Source of the DNA: Streptomyces nymphaeiformis
GTDB taxonomy: Bacteria > Actinomycetota > Actinomycetes > Streptomycetales > Streptomycetaceae
NCBI RefSeq assembly: GCF_014203895.1
Contig: NZ_JACHJY010000012.1
Coordinates: forward strand, 213,283 to 277,282
Direction: 5' to 3'
DNA: 64,000 nt
Shown piece by piece: positions 55,330-63,939 of this stretch. How positions within the stretch are numbered: the first letter of the stretch is position 1; every line of letters begins with the position of its first letter. The translations under genes were made by a program, and so were the position numbers. The notes under the pieces were generated by a model that had not been told where the DNA came from, did no database searches, and worked only from the letters and a program-made list of their open reading frames with translations.

Positions 55330-55830
55330 GTGCTCGACATCGGCTACTCCCTCTCGCGTCGCTTCCCCGACCCGCCGCAGACCGACTACCGCCGCGCGGA
55401 CGTCCACGCGCTGCGGCACGACCTGTTCTGCGGGGACGTGTACCTCGCCGACACCGAGACGGACCGCGAGGTGTCCACGGCCTGGGGATGGGTGCCGGTG
55501 CTCGACTTCGCGTGGGCGCTGTGCGACATCGTCGAGCAGCTCGACCAGGACCCGCGCGGCAGCCGCGCCGCGCAGCCGCAGTACGCGGAGCTCGACTTCA
55601 CCGAGTCCACGGACCGGATGCTCTTCGAGCGCCGCTTCGGATGGGTGGACGTCGAGGCCGACTGGATGCCGGGCGACGAGCCGCCGGTGACGTTCAACCA
55701 CGCGGAGCTGCGGCGCGAGGCGCGGGACTTCCTGCACGACCTGATCGCGGACCTCGTGGACATGCACGAGGGCCTGGCGGACAACCCCACGATCTGGACC
55801 CTCCAGTCCCGCTTCCCCCGCGTGAAGTAG
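55330..55830 (+). CDS. Conserved hypothetical protein
   Basis: A 166-residue acidic protein of no family I can name with confidence. It has FPDPPQTDYRRADVHALRHDLFCGDVYLAD near the start, DFAWALCDIVEQLD in the middle and a C-terminal FLHDLIADLVDMHEGLADNPTIWTLQSRFP. No signal peptide or membrane segment. It starts 13 bp after the response regulator and may be the third gene of that operon. The GTG at 55330 lacks a clear ribosome-binding site. Confidence 0.7.
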   Translation: MLDIGYSLSRRFPDPPQTDYRRADVHALRHDLFCGDVYLADTETDREVSTAWGWVPVLDFAWALCDIVEQLDQDPRGSRAAQPQYAELDFTESTDRMLFERRFGWVDVEADWMPGDEPPVTFNHAELRREARDFLHDLIADLVDMHEGLADNPTIWTLQSRFPRVK

Positions 55831-55851
55831 CCCCCCCACCCACGGCAAGGG

Positions 55852-56517
55852 TCACTCCACCCGCAGCCCCAGCCTCGCCGCCAGCACCGGGGCCAGGTCG
55901 AGGAGCTGTGCCGTGGAGATCACCGCGCCCGCCAGCGACTCCACGCCCGCCGCGATCCCGAGGCGCTGCACGCCCCGCAGGTCCACGTCCGTGAGGCGGG
56001 CTCCCGTGAAGTCCACGTCCGTGAGCGTGCAGTCGACGAACTCGACCCGCTGCAGGACCGCGCCCCCGAAGTCCGGCTCGCTCAGTACGCAGCCTTCGAA
56101 GACGACGTCCTTCAGCTTCGCCGCCCGCAGGTTCAGGTAGTCGATCTTGCCGCCCCGGACGACGACCCTCTCCAGGACCGCCCCGTGCAGCTGCGTCCCG
56201 CCGAGCCGCGCCTCGACGACCTCGACGTCCCGGAACTGCGCCCCTGCGAGCTCGGTGCCCACGCCCCGCACCCCCGTGAGCACCGAGTCGAGGAACCGCG
56301 CGCCCGTCAGCCGCGCCGCGTCGAGCCCGCACTCCCGCAGCGCGCAGTCCAGGAACCGCGCCCCCTCGCCGGACTGGCCCGTCAGGTCGAGCCCGGTCAG
56401 TCCGAGGCCGTCGTAGTCCCCGTCGGGCGCGAGCCCGCCCCCGTACGCCTCCAGGGGAGGCAGCCGGACCTCCGGGCGCCTCGCCCCCGCCACCTTCTTC
56501 TTCCCAGCCGTCACCAT
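55852..56517 (-). CDS. Pentapeptide-repeat protein
   Basis: A 221-residue protein with a basic N-terminus and, from about residue 38, repeats such as LTGLDLTGQS, ARFLDCALRECGLDAARLTGARFLDS, DVVFEGCVLSEPDFGGAVL and VDFTGARLTDVDLRG. It ends with a non-repeat helical cap. It is a paralogue of the island protein at 23278-23952: both have FEGC in the same place, then FxDCxL, DxDLRG and a final AQLLDL/ADLVHAL-type helix. A role in protecting a DNA-binding target such as gyrase is possible but not shown. It is convergent with the 55330 gene. Confidence 0.88.
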   Translation of the reverse strand: MVTAGKKKVAGARRPEVRLPPLEAYGGGLAPDGDYDGLGLTGLDLTGQSGEGARFLDCALRECGLDAARLTGARFLDSVLTGVRGVGTELAGAQFRDVEVVEARLGGTQLHGAVLERVVVRGGKIDYLNLRAAKLKDVVFEGCVLSEPDFGGAVLQRVEFVDCTLTDVDFTGARLTDVDLRGVQRLGIAAGVESLAGAVISTAQLLDLAPVLAARLGLRVE

Positions 56518-56621
56518 GCCCCCATCGTGACCTACGCCACTGACAACGCCCCGATGTCACATCCGCCGCCCCTCCCGCCGTCCCCCGTGTGAGACCCAGA
56601 CCGACACGAGGGAGACACCTC

Positions 56622-57794
56622 ATGCGCAAGCTCACGATCATCGGCGGCGGTTTCGCCGGACTGACCGCCGCCGTCACGGCCGCCGAGGCCGGCGCCGAGG
56701 TGACCGTCCACGAGTCGCACCGGACGCTCGGCGGCCGGGCGCGCACGGCCGACGGCCCGTACCGCACGAACGAGGGCCCGCACGCGCTCTACAACGGCGG
56801 CCCGCACTGGACCTGGCTGAAGCAGCGCGGGCTCCTCCCGCCCATGGCCGTGCTGCCGACCGCCGAGGCCCTCCGGTTCCGCGTCCACCGCGACGGCGCC
56901 ATGCGCGGCGTCCCGCCGCTCGGTCTGTTCCGTCTGGCCCGTCGCAGCGCCGAACAGGCCCCCGTCGACGTCGACTTCCGCACCTGGGCCACCGGTGTCG
57001 CGGGCGAGCGCACCGCGCGCGTGGCCGCGGCGTACAGCGGGGTCGCGCTCTTCCACCACGACCCCGGCTCCCTCTCGGCCCGTTTCGTGCAGGAGCGGCT
57101 GCACCGGTCCACCGCCCTGCCGCCCGAGGCGCACTACCCCCGGGGCGGCTGGGGCGAGCTGATCGACCGGATGGCCACGCGCGCGCGTGAGCTGGGCGTG
57201 CGGATCGAGACCTCGTCCCGGATCGACGCCCTGCCGGTGGGCGGCGGGCCGGTGGTCGTCGCGACCGCGCTGCCGGCCGCCGCCCGGCTCCTCGGCGACC
57301 CGTCGCTGACCTGGGAGAGCGGCCGTACGGTCCTGTTCGACCTGGCGCTGCGCACCCGGAAGGGCGATCCGTTCGTGGTCTCGGACCTGGACGCGCCGGG
57401 CTGGATCGAGCGGTACACGGCGCAGGACCCCTCGCTGGCCCCGGCCGGGCAGTCGCTGCTCCAGGCGCAGCTGCCGATCGGCCCGGACGCGTCGAAGGCG
57501 GACGGCGTCGCCCACGGCGAGCGGCTGCTCGACCTGAGCTTCCCCGGCTGGCGCGAGCGGACGGTGTGGCGGCAGGAGTCCGTCTGCCAGGGCCGTACGG
57601 GAGCGCTCGACCGCCCGGGCACGACGTGGCGCGACCGGCCGGCCGTCGACCGGGGCGACGGGGTGTACCTGGTGGGCGACCAGGTAGCGGCGCCGGGCGT
57701 GCTCGCGGAGGTGTCGTTCACGAGCGCGGTCGAGGCGGTGTCGCTGGCGCTGCGCGCGGAGCACCTCGACCGCCTTGACCTCAAGCGCGCTTGA
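56622..57794 (+). CDS. FAD-dependent amine-oxidase-like oxidoreductase
   Basis: A 390-residue flavoprotein of the phytoene-desaturase/amine-oxidase superfamily. The FAD loop is LTIIGGGFAGLTAAVTAAEAGAEVTVHE followed by LGGRART, the usual GG-doublet motif. The C-terminal FAD contact is VYLVGDQVAAPGVLAEVSFTSAVEA. No signal peptide. The substrate is unknown. GAGGGAG lies about 9 nt before the ATG. The zinc-type dehydrogenase gene follows 50 bp downstream on the same strand, so the two may act on one pathway. Confidence 0.85.
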   Translation: MRKLTIIGGGFAGLTAAVTAAEAGAEVTVHESHRTLGGRARTADGPYRTNEGPHALYNGGPHWTWLKQRGLLPPMAVLPTAEALRFRVHRDGAMRGVPPLGLFRLARRSAEQAPVDVDFRTWATGVAGERTARVAAAYSGVALFHHDPGSLSARFVQERLHRSTALPPEAHYPRGGWGELIDRMATRARELGVRIETSSRIDALPVGGGPVVVATALPAAARLLGDPSLTWESGRTVLFDLALRTRKGDPFVVSDLDAPGWIERYTAQDPSLAPAGQSLLQAQLPIGPDASKADGVAHGERLLDLSFPGWRERTVWRQESVCQGRTGALDRPGTTWRDRPAVDRGDGVYLVGDQVAAPGVLAEVSFTSAVEAVSLALRAEHLDRLDLKRA

Positions 57795-57844
57795 GGTCGG
57801 AGGCTTGCCCCGCAAGCCCGTCCGTACGACGACAGGGGAACGTC

Positions 57845-58849
57845 ATGCACGCCATCCGCCTCCACGCCTTCGGCCCCGCCGAGAACCTCGCCTACGAGGA
57901 GACGCCCGACCCCGTGCCAGGCCCCGGCCAGGTCCGCGTCCGGGTGGCGGCGGCCGGCGTGCACCTGCTCGACACCGCCCTGCGCGAGGGCGCCACGGGC
58001 CCGTTCCCCACGCCCACCCCGCTCCCCACGATCCCCGGCCGCGAGGTCGCCGGCACGGTCGACGCCCTCGGCGAGGGCACCGACCCGTCCTGGCTCAGCC
58101 GGCGCGTCGTCGCCCACCTCGGCATGAACCCCGGCGGCTACGCCGAACTCGCCGTCACCGACGCCGCCCGGCTGCACGCCCTGCCCGACCACCTCGGCGA
58201 GGCGGAGGCCGTCGCCATGATCGGCACCGGCCGCACGACCCTCGGCATCCTCGGGTTCACCGAACTCGGTCCCGACTCGGTCGCGATCGTCCCGGCCGCC
58301 GCCGGCGGCATCGGCACCCTGCTCGTCCAGTACGCCAAGAACGCCGGCGCCACCGTCATCGGCCTCGCCGGCGGCCCCGCGAAGGTCGCCCTCGTCGAGG
58401 CGAACGGCGCCGACCTGGCCGTCGACTACAAGCAGCCCGACTGGCCGGAGAAGGTCCGCGCGTACCTCGACTCCGTGGGCGAGAAGGCCACCGTCGTCTT
58501 CGACTCGGTCGGCGGCGACACCGGCCGCGCCGCCGTCGACCTGCTCGGCAAGGGCGGACAGCACCTGGTCTTCGGCTGGTCCGGCGCCGGACTGCACGAC
58601 GGCGAACCGCTCACCTTCACCGAGGAGGAGCTCACCGCGCGCGGGATCACCTCGGAGTCCGTCCTCGGCCCCGTCATGATCCAGAAGGCGGGCGGCGACA
58701 TCCGTACGCTCGAACTCGCCGCCCTCGACGCGGCGGCCACCGGCACCCTCCGCCCGGCGGTCCACCGCTTCCCCCTCGCGGAGGCGGCGGAGGCCCACCG
58801 CGCCCTGGAGAACCGGGGCACGACGGGCAAGGTGGTCCTGGTCCCGTGA
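57845..58849 (+). CDS. Zinc-binding-dehydrogenase-family quinone oxidoreductase
   Basis: A 334-residue MDR protein of the NADPH:quinone reductase type. It begins MHAIRLHAFGPAENLAYEETPDPVPGPGQV, has IPGREVAGTVDALGEG, the cofactor loop VPAAAGGIGTLLVQYAKNAGATVIG and the C-terminal FPLAEAAEAHRALENRGTTGKVVLVP. The structural and catalytic zinc ligands of classical alcohol dehydrogenases are missing, as in quinone reductases. AGGGGAA lies 5 nt before the ATG. Confidence 0.9.
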   Translation: MHAIRLHAFGPAENLAYEETPDPVPGPGQVRVRVAAAGVHLLDTALREGATGPFPTPTPLPTIPGREVAGTVDALGEGTDPSWLSRRVVAHLGMNPGGYAELAVTDAARLHALPDHLGEAEAVAMIGTGRTTLGILGFTELGPDSVAIVPAAAGGIGTLLVQYAKNAGATVIGLAGGPAKVALVEANGADLAVDYKQPDWPEKVRAYLDSVGEKATVVFDSVGGDTGRAAVDLLGKGGQHLVFGWSGAGLHDGEPLTFTEEELTARGITSESVLGPVMIQKAGGDIRTLELAALDAAATGTLRPAVHRFPLAEAAEAHRALENRGTTGKVVLVP

Positions 58850-58864
58850 GGGATCAGAAAGGGG

Positions 58865-59194
58865 TCAGACCCCGAGGACGTCCCAGGAGTGCGCCTTGAA
58901 CTCCTTCGTGAAGTCGGGGTGGTCCTCCCACATCCGGGCGATGGAGCGCAGCACGTCCCAGTTGTGCTCCAGCGCCTGGTCGACGACCTGCCGCAGCTCC
59001 GGCGCCGTCTCCCGCTTCTCCACGAGCCCGTTCACCGCGGACGCGGCCTGCACGGTGTAGCGCAGGGCCCGCAGCGCCCGCGACGTGTCGTCCATGCCGA
59101 ACCCGTGGTCGCTGCCGTTGGCGGGGTCGAAGAGCGGCGTCAGCCGCGCCTCGATGAAGCCGGTGATCCGCTGGAACCGCTGCTCAATGTCCAT
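58865..59194 (-). CDS. Conserved hypothetical protein
   Basis: A 109-residue helical protein, probably a small actinobacterial conserved family: MDIEQRFQRITGFIEARLTPLFDPANGSDHGFGMDDTSRALRALRYTVQAAS, then a C-terminal VDQALEHNWDVLRSIARMWEDHPDF. No membrane helix or metal motif. GGAAGGGGG lies 2-3 nt upstream of the ATG region, a strong ribosome-binding site. It lies 9 bp after the stop of the GNAT gene upstream on the same strand, so the two are probably co-transcribed. Confidence 0.7.
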   Translation of the reverse strand: MDIEQRFQRITGFIEARLTPLFDPANGSDHGFGMDDTSRALRALRYTVQAASAVNGLVEKRETAPELRQVVDQALEHNWDVLRSIARMWEDHPDFTKEFKAHSWDVLGV

Positions 59195-59203
59195 GCCCCC
59201 TTC

Positions 59204-59683
59204 CTACACCGTCACCGCGCCCAGCTTCGCCAGGGCCCCGTCCGTCAGGCGGTACACGCTCCACTCGTCCTGCGGGCGGGCGCCCAGGGACTCGTAGAAG
59301 TCGATGGACGGCCGGTTCCAGTTCAGTACGGACCACTCCAGGCGCTCGTAGCCCCGCTCGACGCAGATGCGGGCCAGTTCGCGCAGCAGCGCCTTGCCGT
59401 GGCCGCCGCCGCGGGCCTCCGGGCGGACGTACAGGTCCTCCAGGTAGATGCCGTGGACGCCGCGCCAGGTCGAGAAGTTGAGGAACCAGAGCGCGAAGCC
59501 CACCGGCTCGCCCGTCTCGTCCTCGGCGATGTGCGCGAAGGCGGCGGGCCGCTCGCCGAACAGCGCCTCGTGCAGCATCTCGGGGGTCGCCCGGACCTCG
59601 TGGAGGGCCTTCTCGTACTCGGCGAGGTCACGGATCAGGGCGTGGATGACGGGGACGTCGGCAGGCGTGGCGGTACGGATCAT
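59204..59683 (-). CDS. GNAT N-acetyltransferase (diamine acetyltransferase-like)
   Basis: A 159-residue enzyme: MIRTATPADVPVIHALIRDLAEYEKALHEVRAT at the N-terminus, FALWFLNFSTWRGVHGIYLEDLYVRPEARGGGHGKALLRELARI at the acetyl-CoA site and WSVLNWNRPSIDFYESLGARPQDEW at the end. The last two blocks are characteristic of spermidine/spermine-type and thialysine acetyltransferases. A small amine is therefore the likely substrate. Confidence 0.9.
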   Translation of the reverse strand: MIRTATPADVPVIHALIRDLAEYEKALHEVRATPEMLHEALFGERPAAFAHIAEDETGEPVGFALWFLNFSTWRGVHGIYLEDLYVRPEARGGGHGKALLRELARICVERGYERLEWSVLNWNRPSIDFYESLGARPQDEWSVYRLTDGALAKLGAVTV

Positions 59684-59707
59684 GGCACCCAGCCTGCCCC
59701 GGATCAG

Positions 59708-59797
59708 GCCCCTCTGGCCAGCAGGATCCGCGCGGCGACCGCCTGCCCCGGCTCACGCCCTCCTGGCCAGCAGGATCCGCGCGGCGGCCACCTGCCC
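59708..59797. repeat. 49-bp tandem duplication at the 3' end of the phosphotransferase gene
   Basis: About 42 bp at 59708-59749 are repeated at 59757-59797 with few mismatches, offset 49 bp. The second copy is the last part of the phosphotransferase gene; the first copy lies beyond its stop. The offset is not a multiple of three, so the duplicate does not extend the reading frame. Confidence 0.85.
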
Positions 59798-60640
59798 GGG
59801 GTCGAGGGCCGGCTCGCCGTCCGCGACGTCCCACAGGCCGTTCTGCAGGACCCGGCCCAGCGTCCACGCGGTCGCCCGCCGCCGGTCCCCGACGACCTCG
59901 GCGAGCAGGTCGAACCCCCACAGGAACCCGTCGGGATCGAAGCGGTCCATCAGGGCCGGGAGCAGTTCGAAGCCCGGATCCCCCGCCAGCGGTTTCGGGT
60001 CGATCGCCAGCCAGGGCTCCCGCTCGGCCGCCAGGACGTTCCCGAAGTGCAGGTCCCAGTGGAGCAGCCGGTCCCCCGGCTCGCCCGCCACCTCCCGTAC
60101 GGCCGCCGCGCAGTCCCGCAGCACCGCGGCGTCGTCCGCGCCCAGCCGCGCCGCGGCCTCCGGGACGTCGGCGAGCATCCCGGCGGCGATGTCCCCGAGC
60201 GTCCGCAGCCCCTCCGGTGCGGGGACGGCGACCAGCCGGGAGAGGAGCCCGGCGACGATCCCGAGCGCCTCGCGGGTGTCCTCGACCGCGGACAGCGGCC
60301 GGGCCTCGTCGAGGCGCTCCAGGAGCATCGTCCCGGTCGCCGCGTCGTGGTCGAGCAGCCGTACCGCCCCCGCTCCGCCCCACGTCCGCAGGCCGAGCGG
60401 CTCGCCCTCCGTCTCGTCGTCGAGGATCTGCATCTTCAGGGCCGCGCGGACACCGTCCGCCTCCCGCTCCACCGGCAGCACCAGCGAGGCCACCCCGTGC
60501 ATCGGGGGCCCGGTGACCCGCAGCCCCCACCGGCCGAGGAACTCCTCCGCCCGCCCCGGCAGCGCGGCCACGAACGCCCGCCCCGCCTCGCCGTTGAACT
60601 TCGCCTGCGACGCCGCCAGTTCCTCCGGTACGTGAATCAC
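59753..60640 (-). CDS. Aminoglycoside/hydroxyurea antibiotic kinase (APH(6)-like)
   Basis: A 295-residue kinase of the streptomycin 6-kinase/hydroxyurea phosphotransferase family. It has the N-terminal VIHVPEELAASQAKFNGE, LKMQILDDETEGEPLGLRTWGGAGAVRLLDHD, the catalytic loop DRLLHWDLHFGNVLAAERE and the DxD-type IDPKPLAGDPGFELLPAL. Members phosphorylate streptomycin or hydroxyurea; stand-alone copies are common in Streptomyces. The GTG at 60640 is supported by TACGCT (reverse of 60647-60652) 6 nt upstream, a leaderless promoter. The 3' end lies in a tandem duplication. Confidence 0.88.
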   Translation of the reverse strand: MIHVPEELAASQAKFNGEAGRAFVAALPGRAEEFLGRWGLRVTGPPMHGVASLVLPVEREADGVRAALKMQILDDETEGEPLGLRTWGGAGAVRLLDHDAATGTMLLERLDEARPLSAVEDTREALGIVAGLLSRLVAVPAPEGLRTLGDIAAGMLADVPEAAARLGADDAAVLRDCAAAVREVAGEPGDRLLHWDLHFGNVLAAEREPWLAIDPKPLAGDPGFELLPALMDRFDPDGFLWGFDLLAEVVGDRRRATAWTLGRVLQNGLWDVADGEPALDPGQVAAARILLARRA

Positions 60641-60748
60641 CCGGCGAGCGTAGTGACCGGCGCCCGCCCCGCGCCTCCGGGTTTCCCCGTATCCACAGAC
60701 CCCTGGCCAGCGGTAACCTCCGGCCACGCACCCGGAAGAGGGATAGAG

Positions 60749-62149
60749 ATGAGCACGGTCAACGGCACCGTCAACGGCGGCATATCGTTCTGGTACGCGC
60801 AGGAGGGCGCCCCCGCGCCCCGCGAACCGCTCCCCGGCGACACCACCGCCGACGTCTGCATCGTCGGCGGCGGCTACACGGGACTCTGGACCGCCTACTA
60901 CCTCAAGAAGGCCGTCCCCTTCCTCAACATCACCGTCCTCGAGGCCAAGTTCTGCGGCTACGGCGCCTCCGGGCGCAACGGCGGCTGGCTCTACAACGGC
61001 ATCGCCGGCCGCGACCGCTACGCCGAGCTGCACGGCCACGAGGCCGCCGCCCGCCTCCAGCAGGCCATGAACGCCACCGTCGCCGAGGTCCTCGACGTCT
61101 GCGAGACCGAGAAGATCGACGCCGACCAGCACCGCGGCGGCGTCCTGGAAGTGGCCCTCTCGCCCGCCCAGCTCGCCCGCCTCAAGGCCTTCCACGCCGC
61201 CGAGCTCGCCTTCGGCGAGACCGACCGCGAGCTGTACGGCGCCCGCGAGACCGCCGAACGCATCCGCGTCGCCGGAGCCGTCGGCTCCTCCTGGACCCCG
61301 CACGGCGCCCGCCTCCACCCGGTCAAGCTCGTCCAGGGGCTCGCGGCCGCCGTCGAGGCCCTCGGCGTCACGATCCACGAGTCGACGCCCGTCACCGAGA
61401 TCAAGCCGAAGCACGCGATCACCCCGTACGGCACCGTCCGCGCCCCGTACGTCCTGCGCTGCACCGAGGGCTTCACCGCCTCCCTCGCGGGCCAGCGCCG
61501 CACCTGGCTCCCCATGAACTCCTCGATGATCGCCACCGAGCCGCTCACCGACGCCCAGTGGGAGTCCATCGGCTGGGACGGCCGCGAGACCCTCGGCGAC
61601 ATGGCGCACGCCTACATGTACGCGCAGCGCACCGCCGACGGCCGCATCGCGCTCGGCGGCCGGGGCGTCCCGTACCGCTTCGGCTCGAAGACCGACAACG
61701 ACGGCCGCACCCAGCCGCAGACCATCGACGCCCTGCGGGAGATCCTGGTCCGCTTCTTCCCCCAGCTCGCGGGCGTACGGATCGACCACGCCTGGTCCGG
61801 CGTCCTCGGCGTCCCCCGCGACTGGTGCGCCACCGTCACCCTCGACCGCTCCACCGGCCTCGGCTGGGCCGGCGGCTACGTCGGCTCGGGCGTCGCCACG
61901 GCCAACCTCGCGGCCCGCACCCTCCGGGACCTCATCCAGCAGGACTCGGGCCAGTCGGGGCCCACCGACCTCACGGCCCTCCCCTGGGTGAACCACAAGG
62001 TCCGCAAGTGGGAACCGGAGCCCCTGCGCTGGCTCGGCGTCCAGACCATGTACGCCGCCTTCCGCGGCGCCGACCGCCGCGAGGCCACGGCCCACACGGC
62101 GGAGACGGACCGCGTGGCGATCCTGGCGAACCGCCTGAGCGGCCGCTGA
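60749..62149 (+). CDS. FAD-dependent oxidoreductase (DAO/gamma-glutamylputrescine-oxidase-like)
   Basis: A 466-residue flavoenzyme of the D-amino-acid oxidase fold. The FAD loop is DVCIVGGGYTGLWTAYYLKK, followed by GYGASGRNGGWLYNG, the hallmark of PuuB-type amine oxidases. Later WSGVLGVPRDWCATVTLDRSTGLGWAGGYVGSGVATANLA completes the FAD contacts. Likely substrates are polyamine conjugates or N-methyl amino acids. GGAAGAGGG precedes the ATG at 60749. A strong terminator follows. Confidence 0.9.
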   Translation: MSTVNGTVNGGISFWYAQEGAPAPREPLPGDTTADVCIVGGGYTGLWTAYYLKKAVPFLNITVLEAKFCGYGASGRNGGWLYNGIAGRDRYAELHGHEAAARLQQAMNATVAEVLDVCETEKIDADQHRGGVLEVALSPAQLARLKAFHAAELAFGETDRELYGARETAERIRVAGAVGSSWTPHGARLHPVKLVQGLAAAVEALGVTIHESTPVTEIKPKHAITPYGTVRAPYVLRCTEGFTASLAGQRRTWLPMNSSMIATEPLTDAQWESIGWDGRETLGDMAHAYMYAQRTADGRIALGGRGVPYRFGSKTDNDGRTQPQTIDALREILVRFFPQLAGVRIDHAWSGVLGVPRDWCATVTLDRSTGLGWAGGYVGSGVATANLAARTLRDLIQQDSGQSGPTDLTALPWVNHKVRKWEPEPLRWLGVQTMYAAFRGADRREATAHTAETDRVAILANRLSGR

Positions 62150-62159
62150 GGGACACGGC

Positions 62160-62186
62160 GGGGAGGGCGCCGGTCGCGCCCTCCCC
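62160..62186. terminator. Bidirectional terminator
   Basis: GGGGAGGGCGC and GCGCCCTCCCC pair around a 5-nt loop, between the stops of the FAD oxidoreductase (62149) and the convergent nuclease-TerD gene (62194). Confidence 0.8.
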
Positions 62187-62193
62187 TCCGTCA

Positions 62194-63939
62194 CTACTCC
62201 ACCTCGATCCCGAAGTCCCCCACGAGCTCCTCGAGCCCGCCCCCGTACCCCTTCCCGCCGAGGACGAAGTCCCAGTCCCCGCCGGCCCGCCGCCGGAACG
62301 AGCCGAGGACGAGCGCCGTCTCCCCCGGCCGCCCGTCCGACACCTCCAGCCGGTCGAGCTCGGCGCCCGCGTCGTCCCGCAGCCGGATCCCGGCCTCCGT
62401 GAACCCGCCGAGGTCCGCGTCGGGGTTCACCTCCGGGTCCACGGCCGCCACCAGGACCAGCCGGTCCGCCCGCGCGGGCAGCGCGTCGAAACCGACCCGC
62501 ACGGCCGCGCGGTCGCCGGGCGCGGCCGCCACCATCGCGACCGAACCGTCGGGCGTAGCGGGGTTGTTGAAGAAGACGAACCACTCGTCGCCGAGGACCC
62601 GGTTCCCCGCGCAGACCAGCGCGCACACGTCGAGCGCGGCGGAGCCCGACCACACCATGCCGAGCAGGTTGAAGTCCTCGGCGGCCTCGGCGGAAGCAGA
62701 AGCGGGGACGGGAGCGGGCGCGGGGGCCGGAGCGGTCGCGGGCCCGCCCAGCCGGCCCCGCAGACCGTGCTGGTGCAGCAGATCCACCAGCTCGGTCCCC
62801 GAGATCAGGGTCAGCGGCTTGCCGTTGGCGAAGGTGTACGAACCGGGCCCGAACTTCGAGGTGGTCACCAGGACCCCCTTGTTGGCCCCGACGTCCTGCA
62901 CGGTCCCGTACAGATCCCGTACCGCACTCGGCGGCACCGTGTTCCGGTACCGCTTCACCTGCACCGCGATCGACCCGCCGCTGATCGGATCGGGATCGAG
63001 CGCCTTGACGTCGACCCCGCCGTCGCCCGACCGCTGCGTCGTGACGGCCTGGAGCCCCCGCGCCCGGAACAGCTCGGCGACGAGCCCCTCGAAGGCGATC
63101 GGGTCCATGGTGAGCAGGTCGGGCTCCTCGCCGTCCCCCTGCACCACCACGTCCGAGCCCACCTGGCCTGGCTCCCGCAGCGGCACGACCGCCACCCGCT
63201 CGTCGGGCTTGGCGGAGAGCCGCCCGCCGAGGGCCCCGGTCAGGCACTCCACGGCGCCGACGAGCTCCAGGTTCAGCCGGTCGAACGCCGGCCGCTCCAC
63301 CACGACCGAGGCCACGCACACCCGCCCGGCGAGCCCGGTGGCGGGATCGACCCCGCCGACGTACCCGTTCAGCGCCACCGCTTCGAGCGCCCCGAAGCGA
63401 TCCGCGGCGAACAGCTCCCGCACCGCGAGCAGCACGCTCTGCGCGAGGACGTCCCGGTACAGCCCCCGCCGCTGTGTGACGGGCCGCGGGACCTCCTTCT
63501 CCTGGTCGGTGCTCGGCAGGTACTTGACGCCCTTGGCCTCCGGGACCACCTCGTACCCGGGCAGGTCCCAGTCGAGGACGAGCCCGCGCCCGGCCCGGTC
63601 GTAGGCGGCCGACACCTCGCGGGGGAACCCCTCGGGCCAGGCGGTCGACGCGAACAGCACGGCGGAGAAGTACTCGACGACGGTGTCGGCCTCCCCGTTC
63701 CGCAGGGCCGCGACGGTCCCGTCGATCCCGCTGTTGTGGGCGCGTATCTCGGCGGTACGGGCGGCAGCCCAGGCGTCGTACTCCCGCCGGTACGCGGCGA
63801 GTTGCTCGACCCTCCGCGCCTCGGCGGCCTGCGCCGCGTACCAGTCGTGCTCGAACCTGGCCCGCGCGTCCCGCTCGGCCTGGGCGCGCCCGGAGGCCGT
63901 CCAGGCGGCCTGCGGCTGGTAGAAGCGCTGGTCGGGCAT
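62194..63939 (-). CDS. Mrr-type restriction endonuclease domain fused to a TerD domain
   Basis: A protein of at least 581 residues. The middle part (about 280-390) is a PD-(D/E)XK nuclease of the Mrr family: DPIAFEGLVAELFRARGLQAVTTQRSGDGGVDVKALD then IAVQVKRY, giving the E...D...QxK site. After an Ala/Pro linker, the C-terminal third is a TerD domain (LDVCALVCAG, EWFVFFNNPATPDGS, VLGSFRRRAGGDWDFVLGGKGYGGGLEELVGDFGIEVE). The N-terminal 270 residues are charged coiled-coil and unassigned. The ATG at 63939 has GGGGAG 9 nt upstream. The frame stays open and protein-like to the window edge (PFAPGPLGEPVA precedes the ATG), so the true start may lie outside. Confidence 0.85.
   Translation of the reverse strand: MPDQRFYQPQAAWTASGRAQAERDARARFEHDWYAAQAAEARRVEQLAAYRREYDAWAAARTAEIRAHNSGIDGTVAALRNGEADTVVEYFSAVLFASTAWPEGFPREVSAAYDRAGRGLVLDWDLPGYEVVPEAKGVKYLPSTDQEKEVPRPVTQRRGLYRDVLAQSVLLAVRELFAADRFGALEAVALNGYVGGVDPATGLAGRVCVASVVVERPAFDRLNLELVGAVECLTGALGGRLSAKPDERVAVVPLREPGQVGSDVVVQGDGEEPDLLTMDPIAFEGLVAELFRARGLQAVTTQRSGDGGVDVKALDPDPISGGSIAVQVKRYRNTVPPSAVRDLYGTVQDVGANKGVLVTTSKFGPGSYTFANGKPLTLISGTELVDLLHQHGLRGRLGGPATAPAPAPAPVPASASAEAAEDFNLLGMVWSGSAALDVCALVCAGNRVLGDEWFVFFNNPATPDGSVAMVAAAPGDRAAVRVGFDALPARADRLVLVAAVDPEVNPDADLGGFTEAGIRLRDDAGAELDRLEVSDGRPGETALVLGSFRRRAGGDWDFVLGGKGYGGGLEELVGDFGIEVE

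Noticed and set aside
59753..63319. One continuous minus-strand frame of more than 1100 codons covering several genes
   Set aside because: Only the last 295 codons are protein-like (the APH gene). The rest is antisense to the FAD oxidoreductase and out of frame with the nuclease gene.
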